Shown: positions 26,052 through 34,429, numbered from the stretch's first letter. The stretch: DNA of 64,000 nt from Fimenecus sp045631225 (GCA_045631225.1 JAZQUG010000038.1:1-64000), one strand, 5' to 3'. Translations and numbers: made by a program. Notes: generated by a model from the letters alone, not told the origin.

Positions 26052-27327
26052 ATTCACCGATACAAAAATCATTCTGTACAGATTTAATCTTCACTTGTTT
26101 TATTTCTCCAACATTACCACTACTTATTTTAACAGGTGTATAGTTGGATGTGTATCCGAAATACTCATTATCTTTTTGTTTCTCTTCTACGAGAACAGAA
26201 AGGGTCTTGCCGATTTGTTTTTCTAAAAATTCGTTTCTGATACTATCCGCAACCGTTGAAAGCTCTGCAACACGTTGCGATTTTACACTTTTTTCAACCT
26301 GACAATCCATTTTGTCAGCAACCGTACCACTTCTTCTTGAATATGGGAAAATATGTATTTTCTCAAAACCGACTTTCTTTGCAAATTCCTTTGTGATTTG
26401 GAAATCTTCTTCATTCTCGTATGGAAAACCAACCATAATGTCAGTTGTAAGAGTGCAATCTTTAAATTCTTTTCTCAATTTCTGACAAAGTAAATAGTAT
26501 TCATCACTTGTGTAATGTCGATTCATTTTCTTTAAGATTTTGTCACAACCACTTTGAAGAGAAATATGGAATTGTGGACAAAGCTTCTGGCATTTTGAAA
26601 GCTTTTCAATCAATTCATCGGTGATGTGGTCAGGTTCAAGAGAGCCTAATCGGATTCTCTCTACTTTTTCATTTTCACTTACTGCAAAAACAGCGTCAGC
26701 AAGATTCAAGTCACTTCCTCTGCCATAAGCAGAAAGATTGATTCCAACAAGAACGATTTCACGAAATCCATTTTTAGTTAATGAATCGACTTCTTTTTTG
26801 ACATCCTCTATTGGCTTCCAACGGACTCTGCCTCTTGCTTTTGGAATAATGCAGTACGAACAGAATCTGTCACAACCATCTTCAATTTTAAGTATTGCAC
26901 GTGTTCTTTCTTCGAAACTGCTTATTCCTGATGACACAAGTGGCTCACCACTCTGGTGCTGCTCAAGATGCAGACACCTGCAATTATCGGTAAAGTACTC
27001 GTCAAGAGAAGCTACAAGTAACTTGTTGTTTTTATTTCCAAGGACAATATCAGCCTCTGTAAGTTGTTCTGCCATATGTGGAAAAGACTGTGGCATACAT
27101 CCTGTAAGCACAACTGTGCTTTGTGGGTACTTCTTTTTATAATGACGAACACACTGTCTTGTTTTTCTGTCACTTTCACTTGTTACGGTGCAGGAGTTTA
27201 CGACGAAAATATCAGCAACACTTTCATCTTCTGTAATATCATAACCGTTTTTATTTAATTGTTCACGCATTTCCTGAGTTTCATATTGATTTACTTTGCA
27301 CCCAAGAGTGTGGAAAAATACTTTCAT
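26050..27327 (-). CDS. mtaB: tRNA (t6A37) methylthiotransferase MtaB
   Basis: 425 residues, a radical SAM methylthiotransferase converting t6A37 to ms2t6A37. N-terminal UPF0004 domain with HTLGCKVNQYE, VNSCTVTSESD and TGCMPQ provides three cluster Cys. The radical SAM core has GCDRFCSYCIIPKARGRVR (CxxxCxxC, ~153-160). A TRAM-like C-terminus follows (SVLVEEKQK...PVKI). The HTLGCKVN start and CSYCIIPKARG distinguish MtaB from MiaB (present at 38694) and RimO. It is divergent from dacF. Together with tsaE/tsaB it modifies the same position-37 base. Confidence 0.93.
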   Translation of the reverse strand: MKVFFHTLGCKVNQYETQEMREQLNKNGYDITEDESVADIFVVNSCTVTSESDRKTRQCVRHYKKKYPQSTVVLTGCMPQSFPHMAEQLTEADIVLGNKNNKLLVASLDEYFTDNCRCLHLEQHQSGEPLVSSGISSFEERTRAILKIEDGCDRFCSYCIIPKARGRVRWKPIEDVKKEVDSLTKNGFREIVLVGINLSAYGRGSDLNLADAVFAVSENEKVERIRLGSLEPDHITDELIEKLSKCQKLCPQFHISLQSGCDKILKKMNRHYTSDEYYLLCQKLRKEFKDCTLTTDIMVGFPYENEEDFQITKEFAKKVGFEKIHIFPYSRRSGTVADKMDCQVEKSVKSQRVAELSTVADSIRNEFLEKQIGKTLSVLVEEKQKDNEYFGYTSNYTPVKISSGNVGEIKQVKIKSVQNDFCIGE

Positions 27328-27414
27328 AATCTCACCAAGTTTATTATATCATATAAATTATATTTTTCATATACTAATTTGTCCTATTCATATACTTTTT
27401 TTGGAGGGATAATA

Positions 27415-28569
27415 ATGAAAAGAGTAATTTGTGTTATAATAGCTGTAATAATGGTAATGTCAATGTCGGTAATCTCATTTGCACAGGAAGAAACCGTAGT
27501 CGGAACACTTTCAGCAAAATCAGCAATACTTATGGAAATTTCAACAGGGAAAGTTTTGATGGAATTAAATGCTGATGAAAAGCTTTCACCGGCATCCATA
27601 ACAAAGGTCATGACAATTCTTCTTGTGATGGAAGCTCTTGATGAAGGTAAGATTACGCTTGAAGATAAAATTACGGCAAGTCAGAATGCATCTTCTAAAG
27701 GAGGCTCGCAGATCTGGCTTAAAGAAGGAGAGGTAATGACTGTTCATGAATTATTGAAAGCAACTGTTATTGCAAGCGCCAATGATGCATGTACAGCTCT
27801 TGGTGAATATATTGCAGGAGACGAAACGGCATTTGTGTCTATGATGAATGAAAAAGCAAAAGCTCTTGGAATGACAAATACTTGTTTTGAGAATTGCTCG
27901 GGACTCGATGATACCGTAACAAATCATTATTCTACAGCAAGAGATGTAGCTATTATGAGTTGTGAGCTTATGAAACACGATAAAATAAAGGAATATACAA
28001 CGATATGGATGGATTCACTACGTAATGGTGAGACTCAGCTTGTTAATACCAATAAGCTTATAAGATATTATGATGGTGCAACGGGACTTAAAACAGGCAC
28101 TACATCAAAAGCAGGATACTGTGTAAGTGCAACTGCAGAGCGTGACGGAATGGAGCTTGTGGCAGTAGTGCTCGGTAGTGACAATAGTAATGAACGTTTT
28201 GAGGATGCAAAGAAAATGCTCAGCTGGGGATTTGCAACTTACACAATATATAAACCTGAAATTGATTATTCACTTATAACTGATGTGTCTGTACTTTACG
28301 GAAAAGAAAGTGTTGCAAAGTCGGTGGTTAAAAAACCAAAACCAATTTTAATAGAAAAAGGCGTGCAGGATAAGATAACACAACGAGTTGATATGTGTGT
28401 GGATGTGGAAGCACCCGTGGAGAAAAATCAGACATTTGGAAAGATATATTTTGAAATTGATGGTAAAACTTTAGGAGAATGTACTGTTTTATCAGAAAAA
28501 AGAATTGAACGAAGGGATACATGGTTTATCTTTTCACTTTTATGGTCAACTTTTGCAAAAAAATCATAA
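27415..28569 (+). CDS. D-alanyl-D-alanine carboxypeptidase (PBP5/DacF family)
   Basis: 384 residues with a signal peptide (MKRVICVIIAVIMVMSMSVISFA). Penicillin-binding motifs: SPASITKVM (SxxK, ~59-67), SANDAC (SxN, ~120-125) and LKTGTTSKAG (KTG, ~225-234). A C-terminal beta domain with VDVEAPVEKNQ follows, and then a short C-terminal stretch that could anchor it to the membrane (TWFIFSLLWSTF). It trims the terminal D-Ala from peptidoglycan; DacF-like members act in spore cortex, but the vegetative/spore role cannot be told here. The frame opens at 27259; ATG 27415 has GGAGGGATAATA just before it and starts the signal peptide. Confidence 0.92.
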   Translation: MKRVICVIIAVIMVMSMSVISFAQEETVVGTLSAKSAILMEISTGKVLMELNADEKLSPASITKVMTILLVMEALDEGKITLEDKITASQNASSKGGSQIWLKEGEVMTVHELLKATVIASANDACTALGEYIAGDETAFVSMMNEKAKALGMTNTCFENCSGLDDTVTNHYSTARDVAIMSCELMKHDKIKEYTTIWMDSLRNGETQLVNTNKLIRYYDGATGLKTGTTSKAGYCVSATAERDGMELVAVVLGSDNSNERFEDAKKMLSWGFATYTIYKPEIDYSLITDVSVLYGKESVAKSVVKKPKPILIEKGVQDKITQRVDMCVDVEAPVEKNQTFGKIYFEIDGKTLGECTVLSEKRIERRDTWFIFSLLWSTFAKKS

Positions 28570-28576
28570 ATATCTA

Positions 28577-28605
28577 TTGAAAATTATATGATTTTAGGGT
28601 AAAAT
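28577..28605 (+). promoter_or_regulatory. Promoter of pgi
   Basis: TTGAAA (28577-28582), 17-bp spacer, TAAAAT (28600-28605), followed ~20 bp later by GCGAGGA before the start codon. Confidence 0.72.
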
Positions 28606-28644
28606 AGTAAAAACATTATAACATAAAGCGAGGACTAAATTAAA

Positions 28645-29982
28645 ATGGCGTTGAAACTTAACGATAAGTATGTTAAGAATTTTATCACAGATGATGAGAT
28701 AAAGGCTATGGCAGGTGCTGTAGAAGATGCTCATCAGAAAATTCAGGATAAAAGTGGCGAAGGTGCTGACTTTTTAGGTTGGGTTGACCTTCCGGTTAAT
28801 TACGATAAAGAAGAATTTGAGAGAATTAAAGCGGCAGCTCAGAAAATCAAGAATGATTCAAAGGCTCTTGTTGTTATCGGTATTGGTGGTTCATATCTTG
28901 GCGCTCGTGCTGCTATTGAATTCTGTACATCACAGAACTATAATCTTGTATCAAAGGATACTCCAAATATATATTTCAGCGGTAACTCTATCAGTGGTAA
29001 TTCACTTTCAGAGCTTGTTGATATGGTTAAGGATGTTGATTTCTCAATCAATGTTATCTCAAAATCAGGTACAACAACTGAACCTGCAATTGCTTTCCGT
29101 ATTTTCCGTGACCTTCTTATCAAGAAGTATGGTGAAGAAGAGGCTGCAAAGAGAATTTACGTTACAACTGATAAGGAAAAAGGTACTCTTAAGGAGTTAT
29201 CTGATAAGGCTGGATATGAAACTTTTGTAGTTCCTGATGATGTTGGTGGCAGATATTCAGTTCTTACAGCTGTTGGTCTTTTGCCAATTGCTGTTGCAGG
29301 AATTGATATTGATAAAATGATGCAGGGTGCAGCTGATGCTCGTGATGCATACAGCGTTTGTGACATCGAAAAGAATGATTGCTATAAGTACGCTGCACTT
29401 CGTAACATCCTTCTCGGTAAAGGTAAAGCAGTTGAACTTATGGTTGCTTACGAGCCTGATTTCACAATGATGAACGAATGGTTCAAACAGCTTTTCGGTG
29501 AAAGCGAAGGTAAGGATGGAAAGGGTATTTTCCCCGCAAGTGTTGTTTGTTCAACAGACCTTCACTCAATGGGTCAGTACATTCAGGATGGCGTTAGAAT
29601 GTTATTCGAAACATCTGTTATGTTTACAAAGCCTAAGAGAGAGGTTGTAATCGAAGAAGATGAAGTTAATGCTGATGGTCTTAACTTCCTTGCAGGAAAA
29701 ACAATGGACTTTGTTAACCGTAAGGCTTACGAAGGAACACTTTTAGCACATGTTGACGGTGGCGTACCAAATATCTGTATTGAAGTTCCTGAGATGAACG
29801 TATACGAATTCGGTTATCTTGTTTACTTCTTTGAAAAAGCTTGTGCTGTTTCAGGATATGTTTTAGGTGTTAATCCATTCAATCAGCCTGGTGTTGAAAG
29901 TTATAAAAAGAATATGTTTGCTCTTCTTGGTAAGCCGGGATATGAGGCTGAAAGAGAAGCATTATTAGCAAGATTAAACTAA
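28645..29982 (+). CDS. pgi: Glucose-6-phosphate isomerase
   Basis: 445 residues, the short bacterial/Firmicutes form. Motifs: VVIGIGGSYLGARAAIE (~78-94, phosphate binding), SKSGTTTEPAIAFR (~137-150), VGGRYSVLTAVGLLPIAVAG (~202-221) and a QYIQDG..MLFET block with the catalytic Glu/His region. It interconverts glucose-6-P and fructose-6-P. It is preceded by its own promoter and followed, without a clear terminator, by the P-loop gene. Confidence 0.96.
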   Translation: MALKLNDKYVKNFITDDEIKAMAGAVEDAHQKIQDKSGEGADFLGWVDLPVNYDKEEFERIKAAAQKIKNDSKALVVIGIGGSYLGARAAIEFCTSQNYNLVSKDTPNIYFSGNSISGNSLSELVDMVKDVDFSINVISKSGTTTEPAIAFRIFRDLLIKKYGEEEAAKRIYVTTDKEKGTLKELSDKAGYETFVVPDDVGGRYSVLTAVGLLPIAVAGIDIDKMMQGAADARDAYSVCDIEKNDCYKYAALRNILLGKGKAVELMVAYEPDFTMMNEWFKQLFGESEGKDGKGIFPASVVCSTDLHSMGQYIQDGVRMLFETSVMFTKPKREVVIEEDEVNADGLNFLAGKTMDFVNRKAYEGTLLAHVDGGVPNICIEVPEMNVYEFGYLVYFFEKACAVSGYVLGVNPFNQPGVESYKKNMFALLGKPGYEAEREALLARLN

Positions 29983-30034
29983 AAAAGGGAAATGACCGCT
30001 TTAAGCGGATAATAAATATATAGGAGGAGATAAT

Positions 30035-30463
30035 ATGATTTCTCTTATTATCGGTAAAAAAGGAACAGGAAAAACAAAGGTACTTGTAGAGCACGTTAAT
30101 GACGCTGTTCATGTATCAAGTGGTAATGTTGTATGCGTTGAAAAGGAAACAAAACTTACATACGACGTAAACTATCGCGCAAGACTTGTTGCAACTGATG
30201 TGTTTGCAATTTCAGGTTATGATGCATTCTATGGCTTCTTAAGTGGTATTTGTGCAGGTGACCATGACATTACTGACATCTTCGTTGATGCAACATATAG
30301 AATTGCTGAAGATAACGAAAGAACAGGCGAAGCTCTTGCAGTTTTCCTTAAGAAGGTTGATGCTCTTTCAAAGATTTCTGGTACAAAGTTTACTTTCACA
30401 ATCTCATCAGATATGGAAGACCTTCCTGAAGCAATGTTTGAGTACTGTGAAAAACTCAACTAA
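30035..30463 (+). CDS. Small P-loop protein of unknown function
   Basis: 142 residues beginning MISLIIGKKGTGKTKVLVEH, a clear Walker A (GKKGTGKT, ~7-14). A hydrophobic strand ending in Asp (DITDIFVDAT, ~83-92) may be Walker B. Conserved in shape with small Clostridia ATP-binding proteins sometimes called twitching-motility or hypothetical; I cannot give a role. It starts 52 bp after pgi behind TAGGAGGAG, with a small hairpin (CCGCTTTAAGCGG, ~29997-30009) in the gap, so it may be co-transcribed with pgi. A terminator follows. Confidence 0.75.
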   Translation: MISLIIGKKGTGKTKVLVEHVNDAVHVSSGNVVCVEKETKLTYDVNYRARLVATDVFAISGYDAFYGFLSGICAGDHDITDIFVDATYRIAEDNERTGEALAVFLKKVDALSKISGTKFTFTISSDMEDLPEAMFEYCEKLN

Positions 30464-30483
30464 TTAAAAAATAAAGAAATATA

Positions 30484-30514
30484 GGCTGTCGGGGATACTC
30501 GATGGCCATTTTTC
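30484..30514 (+). terminator. Terminator after the P-loop gene
   Basis: GGCTGTCG/CGATGGCC (30484-30491 with 30500-30507, wobbles) followed by ATTTTTC. Confidence 0.7.
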
Positions 30515-30547
30515 TGCAAATTCTACAAAAAATCTTTTAGATTTTTG

Positions 30548-30576
30548 TTGACAAAAACGAAATATAAATATATAAT
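30548..30576 (+). promoter_or_regulatory. Consensus promoter of yceD-rpmF
   Basis: TTGACA (30548-30553), 17-bp spacer, TATAAT (30571-30576): a perfect sigma-A consensus, as expected for a ribosomal-protein operon. It overlaps the upstream part of a longer reading frame, which confirms the downstream start at 30605. Confidence 0.9.
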
Positions 30577-30604
30577 ATTTAACGCATGTGATGAGGAATG
30601 TTTT

Positions 30605-31099
30605 ATGAATATTCAACTTGAACAGATTTTTAACCTTGAAGGCTCAAAAAAGGAATTCGATTTCTGCTTTGAACCAGAATACTCTCTTTCTGACGATATT
30701 TCACTTGACGCACCGGGTATTGCGGTTAGTGGTAAAATCGAGAATAACACGGGAATTGTGTCGTTGTCAGCGAGGGCTAAGTTTTCAGCAACCGTGGTTT
30801 GCAGTCGATGTGCCGAGGGTTTCAAGAAGGATTTCCAGGTGGATATCGAACATTTACTTGCAAATAATCTTGTCAATGACGATAATGATGATTATATTGT
30901 TGTTGAGGATTCCGTGCTGGATTTATCTTCATTGGTTTGTGAAGATATTGTCTTTTCATTACCATTAAGATTTTTGTGTGATGAAGAGTGTAAGGGACTT
31001 TGTTCCAAATGTGGTAAAAACCTGAATGGCGGTCCTTGTGATTGCAAAAAAGAGGTTGACCCACGAATGGCAGCTTTATTACAGTTGCTTGAAGATTAG
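30605..31099 (+). CDS. yceD: YceD/DUF177 family protein
   Basis: 164 residues of the DUF177 family, which almost always precedes rpmF and is linked in other bacteria to 23S rRNA/large-subunit metabolism. Typical features: a central CSRCAEGF and a C-terminal LPLRFLCDEECKGLC..CGKNLN..PCDC block ending DPRMAALLQLL. The paired cysteines may bind zinc. ATG 30605 is preceded by GATGAGGA and lies 29 bp after the consensus promoter; the upstream frame extension is not translated. rpmF begins 37 bp downstream. Confidence 0.92.
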   Translation: MNIQLEQIFNLEGSKKEFDFCFEPEYSLSDDISLDAPGIAVSGKIENNTGIVSLSARAKFSATVVCSRCAEGFKKDFQVDIEHLLANNLVNDDNDDYIVVEDSVLDLSSLVCEDIVFSLPLRFLCDEECKGLCSKCGKNLNGGPCDCKKEVDPRMAALLQLLED

Positions 31100-31136
31100 T
31101 TAATTATTAATTATTTATAATAAGGAGGTGCCCCAC

Positions 31137-31325
31137 ATGGCAGTACCTAAGAGAAGAGTTTCAAAAACAAGAAGAGATAAGAGACGTTCAAACGTTTGGA
31201 AGATGACAGCTCCTGAGCTTGTTAAGTGCCCAAATTGCGGTGGTTACAAGAGACCTCACAGAGTTTGCGGTGAATGCGGACAGTATAAGGGTAGACAGGT
31301 TGTTGCTCTTAAAGAAGAAGCATAA
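31137..31325 (+). CDS. rpmF: 50S ribosomal protein L32
   Basis: 62 residues: MAVPKRRVSKTRRDKRRSN start and a zinc-ribbon CPNCGGYKRPHRVCGECG (four Cys). The zinc form of L32. ATG 31137 follows AAGGAGGTG at ideal spacing; the extra upstream ATG in frame is in the ribosome binding region. Co-transcribed with yceD. Confidence 0.98.
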   Translation: MAVPKRRVSKTRRDKRRSNVWKMTAPELVKCPNCGGYKRPHRVCGECGQYKGRQVVALKEEA

Positions 31326-31343
31326 TTTATCTTGTTATTAAGT

Positions 31344-31378
31344 AAGGCGGAAAGAACATTTTCTCTCCGCCTTTTAGT
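31344..31378 (+). terminator. Terminator of yceD-rpmF
   Basis: AAGGCGGA (31344-31351) pairs with TCCGCCTT (31366-31373), followed by TTAGTCTT. Confidence 0.85.
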
Positions 31379-31422
31379 CTTGCTTAAAAACCATTATTAA
31401 ATCTGAATGAGAGGTGATTGCT

Positions 31423-32736
31423 TTGTCGGTTAGAATAAGTTCTGTTAAACCATTGTCTGTCTGTGCGTTGAAAGGCATTGTGGCAGGTGACGAATTGCTT
31501 AAAATAAATGGTAATGACATTATGGACGTGCTCGATTATGACTTTTATATGACAGAGCAGAATATCACCATGACATTTAGGTGTAGTGACGGAAAATACA
31601 AAGTCATAAAAACTGCAAATACTGATTGTGGACTCCAATTTGAAACTTATTTGATGGATAAGCAACAGCATTGTAAGAATAAATGTATTTTCTGCTTTAT
31701 TGACCAGTTGCCAAAGGGACTCAGACCAAGTTTGTATTTTAAGGACGATGATAGTCGATTGTCATTCCTTTTTGGTAATTATATTACGCTTACAAATATT
31801 TCAGAGCACGAAGTAGAACGTATCATTAAGATGCATATAAGTCCTGTGAACATTTCTGTTCACACAACAAATCCTGAATTAAGAGTTCAGATGATGAAAA
31901 ACAAGAGTGCAGGTAAATGCCTTGAAATTATAAAGAGATTTGCTGATGCAGGAATACAGATGAATACTCAGCTTGTTTTATGCCCCGGATATAATGACGG
32001 TGCAGAACTTCGACGAAGTATTGAAGATTTATCTGAACTTTATCCTGCTGTTCAGAGTATTGCGGCAGTTCCTGTGGGACTTACAAAATTCCGTGACGGA
32101 CTCGAGAAGCTTGAACCGTATAATAAGAAAACAGCCGGTGAAACCATTGATATTATTGAGGAGTATTCACAGAAATTCCGTAAAGAGCTTGGAGTGGGAC
32201 TTTGCTATCCTGCCGATGAGTTCTTTATAAAAGCAGAGCGTGAATTACCTGAGGAAGACTATTATGACGGTTATCCTCAGCTTGACAATGGTGTTGGTCT
32301 TGTCCGTTCATTTTATAACGATTTTATTGATGAACTTGAATATTGTAATGAGAAACCTGTATATAAAAAGGTGACTTTAGCAACAGGTGTTGATTTTTAT
32401 CCGTATCTTGATGAGCTTTGCAAAAAAGCAGAAGAAAAGTTCAGTATCAGTATTCAGGTGAAGAAGATTATTAACAATTTCTTTGGTGAAACTATAACAG
32501 TTTCAGGACTAATAACAGGCATTGACCTTGATGAACAGTTGAAAGACATGGATTTAGGTGAATATTTACTGTTGCCAGGTTCAATGATTAGTGATTACAC
32601 AAATCATACTGAACATAAAAATAAATTCCTTGATGATATGACAATTGAGGAACTGGAAGAAAGATTAAATACGAAAATTATTCTGACCGCTGGTGACGGA
32701 GGTCAGGTTTTAAGAGATATTCTGGGGGTGAAATAA
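31423..32736 (+). CDS. DUF512-type radical SAM protein with PDZ domain
   Basis: About 437 residues. An N-terminal PDZ-like segment (ISSVKPLSVCALKGIVAGDELLKIN, ~3-27) is followed by a radical SAM cysteine motif CKNKCIFCFIDQLPKG (~80-95), RPSLYFKDDDSRLSF, GNYITLTN and a C-terminal DUF512 region with TGVDFYPYL and LLPGSMI. This Firmicutes/actinobacterial family often precedes der; its reaction is unknown. GTG 31414 lies inside the Shine-Dalgarno (GAGAGGTG), so TTG 31423 is preferred. It overlaps der by 1 bp. Confidence 0.88.
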   Translation: MSVRISSVKPLSVCALKGIVAGDELLKINGNDIMDVLDYDFYMTEQNITMTFRCSDGKYKVIKTANTDCGLQFETYLMDKQQHCKNKCIFCFIDQLPKGLRPSLYFKDDDSRLSFLFGNYITLTNISEHEVERIIKMHISPVNISVHTTNPELRVQMMKNKSAGKCLEIIKRFADAGIQMNTQLVLCPGYNDGAELRRSIEDLSELYPAVQSIAAVPVGLTKFRDGLEKLEPYNKKTAGETIDIIEEYSQKFRKELGVGLCYPADEFFIKAERELPEEDYYDGYPQLDNGVGLVRSFYNDFIDELEYCNEKPVYKKVTLATGVDFYPYLDELCKKAEEKFSISIQVKKIINNFFGETITVSGLITGIDLDEQLKDMDLGEYLLLPGSMISDYTNHTEHKNKFLDDMTIEELEERLNTKIILTAGDGGQVLRDILGVK

Positions 32737-34067
32737 TGGCAAAACCCATAGTGGCGATTGTTGGTCGCCCAAATGTAGGCAAAAGTACACTTTTTAATAA
32801 GCTTATCGGCAAAAGACTTTCCATAGTTGACGATACACCGGGTGTAACCCGTGACAGAATTTATGGTGATTGTGAATGGCTTGGTCACGAAATGCTTTTG
32901 ATTGACACAGGTGGTATTGAACCATATTCGGACGATATTATTCTTTCACAGATGCGTCGTCAGGCTCAGCTTGCTATTGATAGTGCCGATGTTATCATTT
33001 TTGTAACAGATGTACGAACAGGTGTGGTTGCTACTGATGAAGAGGTTGCAACAATGCTCATTAAGAGTAATAAACCAATAATTCTTTGTGTTAATAAATC
33101 TGACTCATTGGGTGAACCGCCGGCAGAGTTTTACGAGTTCTATAATTTAGGTCTTGGTGACCCTGTACAGGTTTCTGCTGCTCACGGTCACGGTACAGGT
33201 GATTTGCTTGACCGAGTGCTTGAATACCTTCCTGAAGATGTGGAAACAGAAGATGAAAGCGAAATTGTAAAAGTTGCTGTTATTGGCAAACCGAATGCAG
33301 GTAAATCATCTCTTATCAATAAAATAGCAGGTGAGGAGCGAGTAATCGTTTCAAATATTGCAGGTACAACAAGAGATGCAACTGACACATATATCAATAA
33401 TGACCATGGTTCATTTATGTTTATTGATACAGCGGGACTTCGTCGTAAGAGTAAGGTTGAAGACCAGATTGAAAAATACTCTGTAATCAGAGCTCGAATG
33501 GCTGTTGAGAGAGCGGATGTCTGTGTTATTATGATTGATGCAACTGAAGGCTTTACAGAACAGGATTCAAAGGTTGCCGGTATTGCTCACGAACTTGGTA
33601 AAGCATGTATTATTGCAGTAAACAAGTGGGATTTAGTTGAAAAAGACGGAACAACAATGGATAAATACCGTAAAAAGCTTATGGTAGATTTCTCATTTAT
33701 GAGCTATGCACCATTTATCTTTATCAGTGCAAAAACAGGTCAGAGACTTGACAGGCTTTTTGAACTCATTAAGTTTGTCGATAGTCAGAATGCAATGAGA
33801 ATTTCAACAGGTAAGCTTAACGATGTTCTTGCAGATGCAACAGCTCGTGTTCAGCCACCGTCAGATAAAGGCAAACGCCTTAAGATTTACTATATGACTC
33901 AGGCTTCAACACGACCACCCACATTCGTTTGCTTTGTAAATAATAAGGACTTGTTCCATTACAGCTATCAGCGTTATATCGATAACCAGATTCGTGAAGT
34001 TTTCGGACTCGAAGGCACACCGACACGCTTTGTTATCCGTGAACGCGATAAGAACAATAAAAAATAA
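32736..34067 (+). CDS. der: Ribosome biogenesis GTPase Der (EngA)
   Basis: 443 residues with two tandem GTPase domains: GRPNVGKSTLFNKL (~10-23) with DTPGVTRDR, and GKPNAGKSSLINKI (~185-198) with DTAGLRRKS; NKxD motifs are NKSD and NKWD. A KH-like C-terminal domain ends FVIRERDKNNKK. It assembles the 50S subunit. Start 1 bp inside the previous gene. In many Clostridia plsY/gpsA follow der; here cassette 3 follows. Confidence 0.96.
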   Translation: MAKPIVAIVGRPNVGKSTLFNKLIGKRLSIVDDTPGVTRDRIYGDCEWLGHEMLLIDTGGIEPYSDDIILSQMRRQAQLAIDSADVIIFVTDVRTGVVATDEEVATMLIKSNKPIILCVNKSDSLGEPPAEFYEFYNLGLGDPVQVSAAHGHGTGDLLDRVLEYLPEDVETEDESEIVKVAVIGKPNAGKSSLINKIAGEERVIVSNIAGTTRDATDTYINNDHGSFMFIDTAGLRRKSKVEDQIEKYSVIRARMAVERADVCVIMIDATEGFTEQDSKVAGIAHELGKACIIAVNKWDLVEKDGTTMDKYRKKLMVDFSFMSYAPFIFISAKTGQRLDRLFELIKFVDSQNAMRISTGKLNDVLADATARVQPPSDKGKRLKIYYMTQASTRPPTFVCFVNNKDLFHYSYQRYIDNQIREVFGLEGTPTRFVIRERDKNNKK

Positions 34068-34084
34068 TTCGCATTATGCACAGT

Positions 34085-34110
34085 GGCAGGCTTTTACGCC
34101 TGCCTTTTGT
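34085..34110 (+). terminator. Terminator after der
   Basis: GGCAGGC (34085-34091) pairs with GCCTGCC (34098-34104), followed by TTTTGT. Cassette 3 starts 4 bp downstream. Confidence 0.85.
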
Positions 34111-34113
34111 ATT

Positions 34114-34130
34114 TCAAACTATAATTTGTC
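34114..34130. repeat. Left-end repeat of BspA cassette 3
   Basis: TCAAACTATAATTTGTC, the third copy of the cassette end sequence, again directly after a terminator. Confidence 0.7.
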
Positions 34131-34151
34131 TTTATCCCAATAAACTCCATT

Positions 34152-34189
34152 TGTCATTCTGAGCAACGCGAAGAATCTCAACATAATCA
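34152..34189. repeat. TGTCATTCTGAG-type repeat
   Basis: TGTCATTCTGAGCAACGCGA followed by AGAATCTCAAC. It equals the third repeat at 5401-5432. Cassette 3 lacks the other two repeat types on its left side. No gene is seen in 34068-34627. Confidence 0.75.
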
Positions 34190-34218
34190 TTGATTTTTCC
34201 TGAAAATAGTGGTAAACT
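34190..34218 (+). promoter_or_regulatory. Promoter of structured RNA 3
   Basis: TTGATT (34190-34195), 17-bp spacer, TAAACT (34213-34218), positioned as in copy 1. Confidence 0.72.
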
Positions 34219-34221
34219 AAA

Positions 34222-34400
34222 GTTGCCAAACATAATTTTATAAAAATTTATCCAAGATAAGTGTGTGTATTTTTATTTCAGTAAAAATACAGATGCTCAG
34301 TTTTGCATACACGCACATTGCTTGGATTGTAAAATTATGTTTGGCGACAGTTGGAGCTATGTATTTTTCGGTGCGTTAGCTTCGGCTGACGCATTTTTTG
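34222..34400 (+). ncRNA. BspA-cassette structured RNA, copy 3
   Basis: About 175 nt. P1 is a 19-bp stem (34222-34240 with 34330-34348, one wobble). P2 pairs 34250-34256 with 34321-34327, and P3 pairs 34261-34269 with 34308-34316 (one wobble). The inner strand AAAAATAC (34283-34290) can pair locally with a GTATTTTT-like arm at 34267 or with the 3' GTATTTTT (34361-34368). The linker is AGTTGGAGC. It ends with a TTCG-loop terminator (34373-34392) and T6. Compared with copies 1 and 2, both sides of the inner-strand/tail pairing have changed together (TGC/GCA, CGC/GCG, TAC/GTA), which argues for a selected structure. Confidence 0.72.
34373..34400 (+). terminator. UUCG-loop terminator of structured RNA 3
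   Basis: GCGTTAGC/GCTGACGC arms around TTCG, followed by ATTTTTTG. Confidence 0.85.
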
Positions 34401-34407
34401 TTTTTAC

Positions 34408-34429
34408 GGAGTGGTTTTTTATGAAATAA
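34408..34429 (+). other. Conserved two-codon ORF with Shine-Dalgarno (cassette 3)
   Basis: GGAG (34408-34411), nine bases, ATG AAA TAA (34421-34429), as in cassette 1. Confidence 0.45.

Noticed and set aside
30545..30604. N-terminal extension of yceD
   Set aside because: It overlaps a perfect consensus promoter (TTGACA-17-TATAAT); the ribosome binding site supports ATG 30605.
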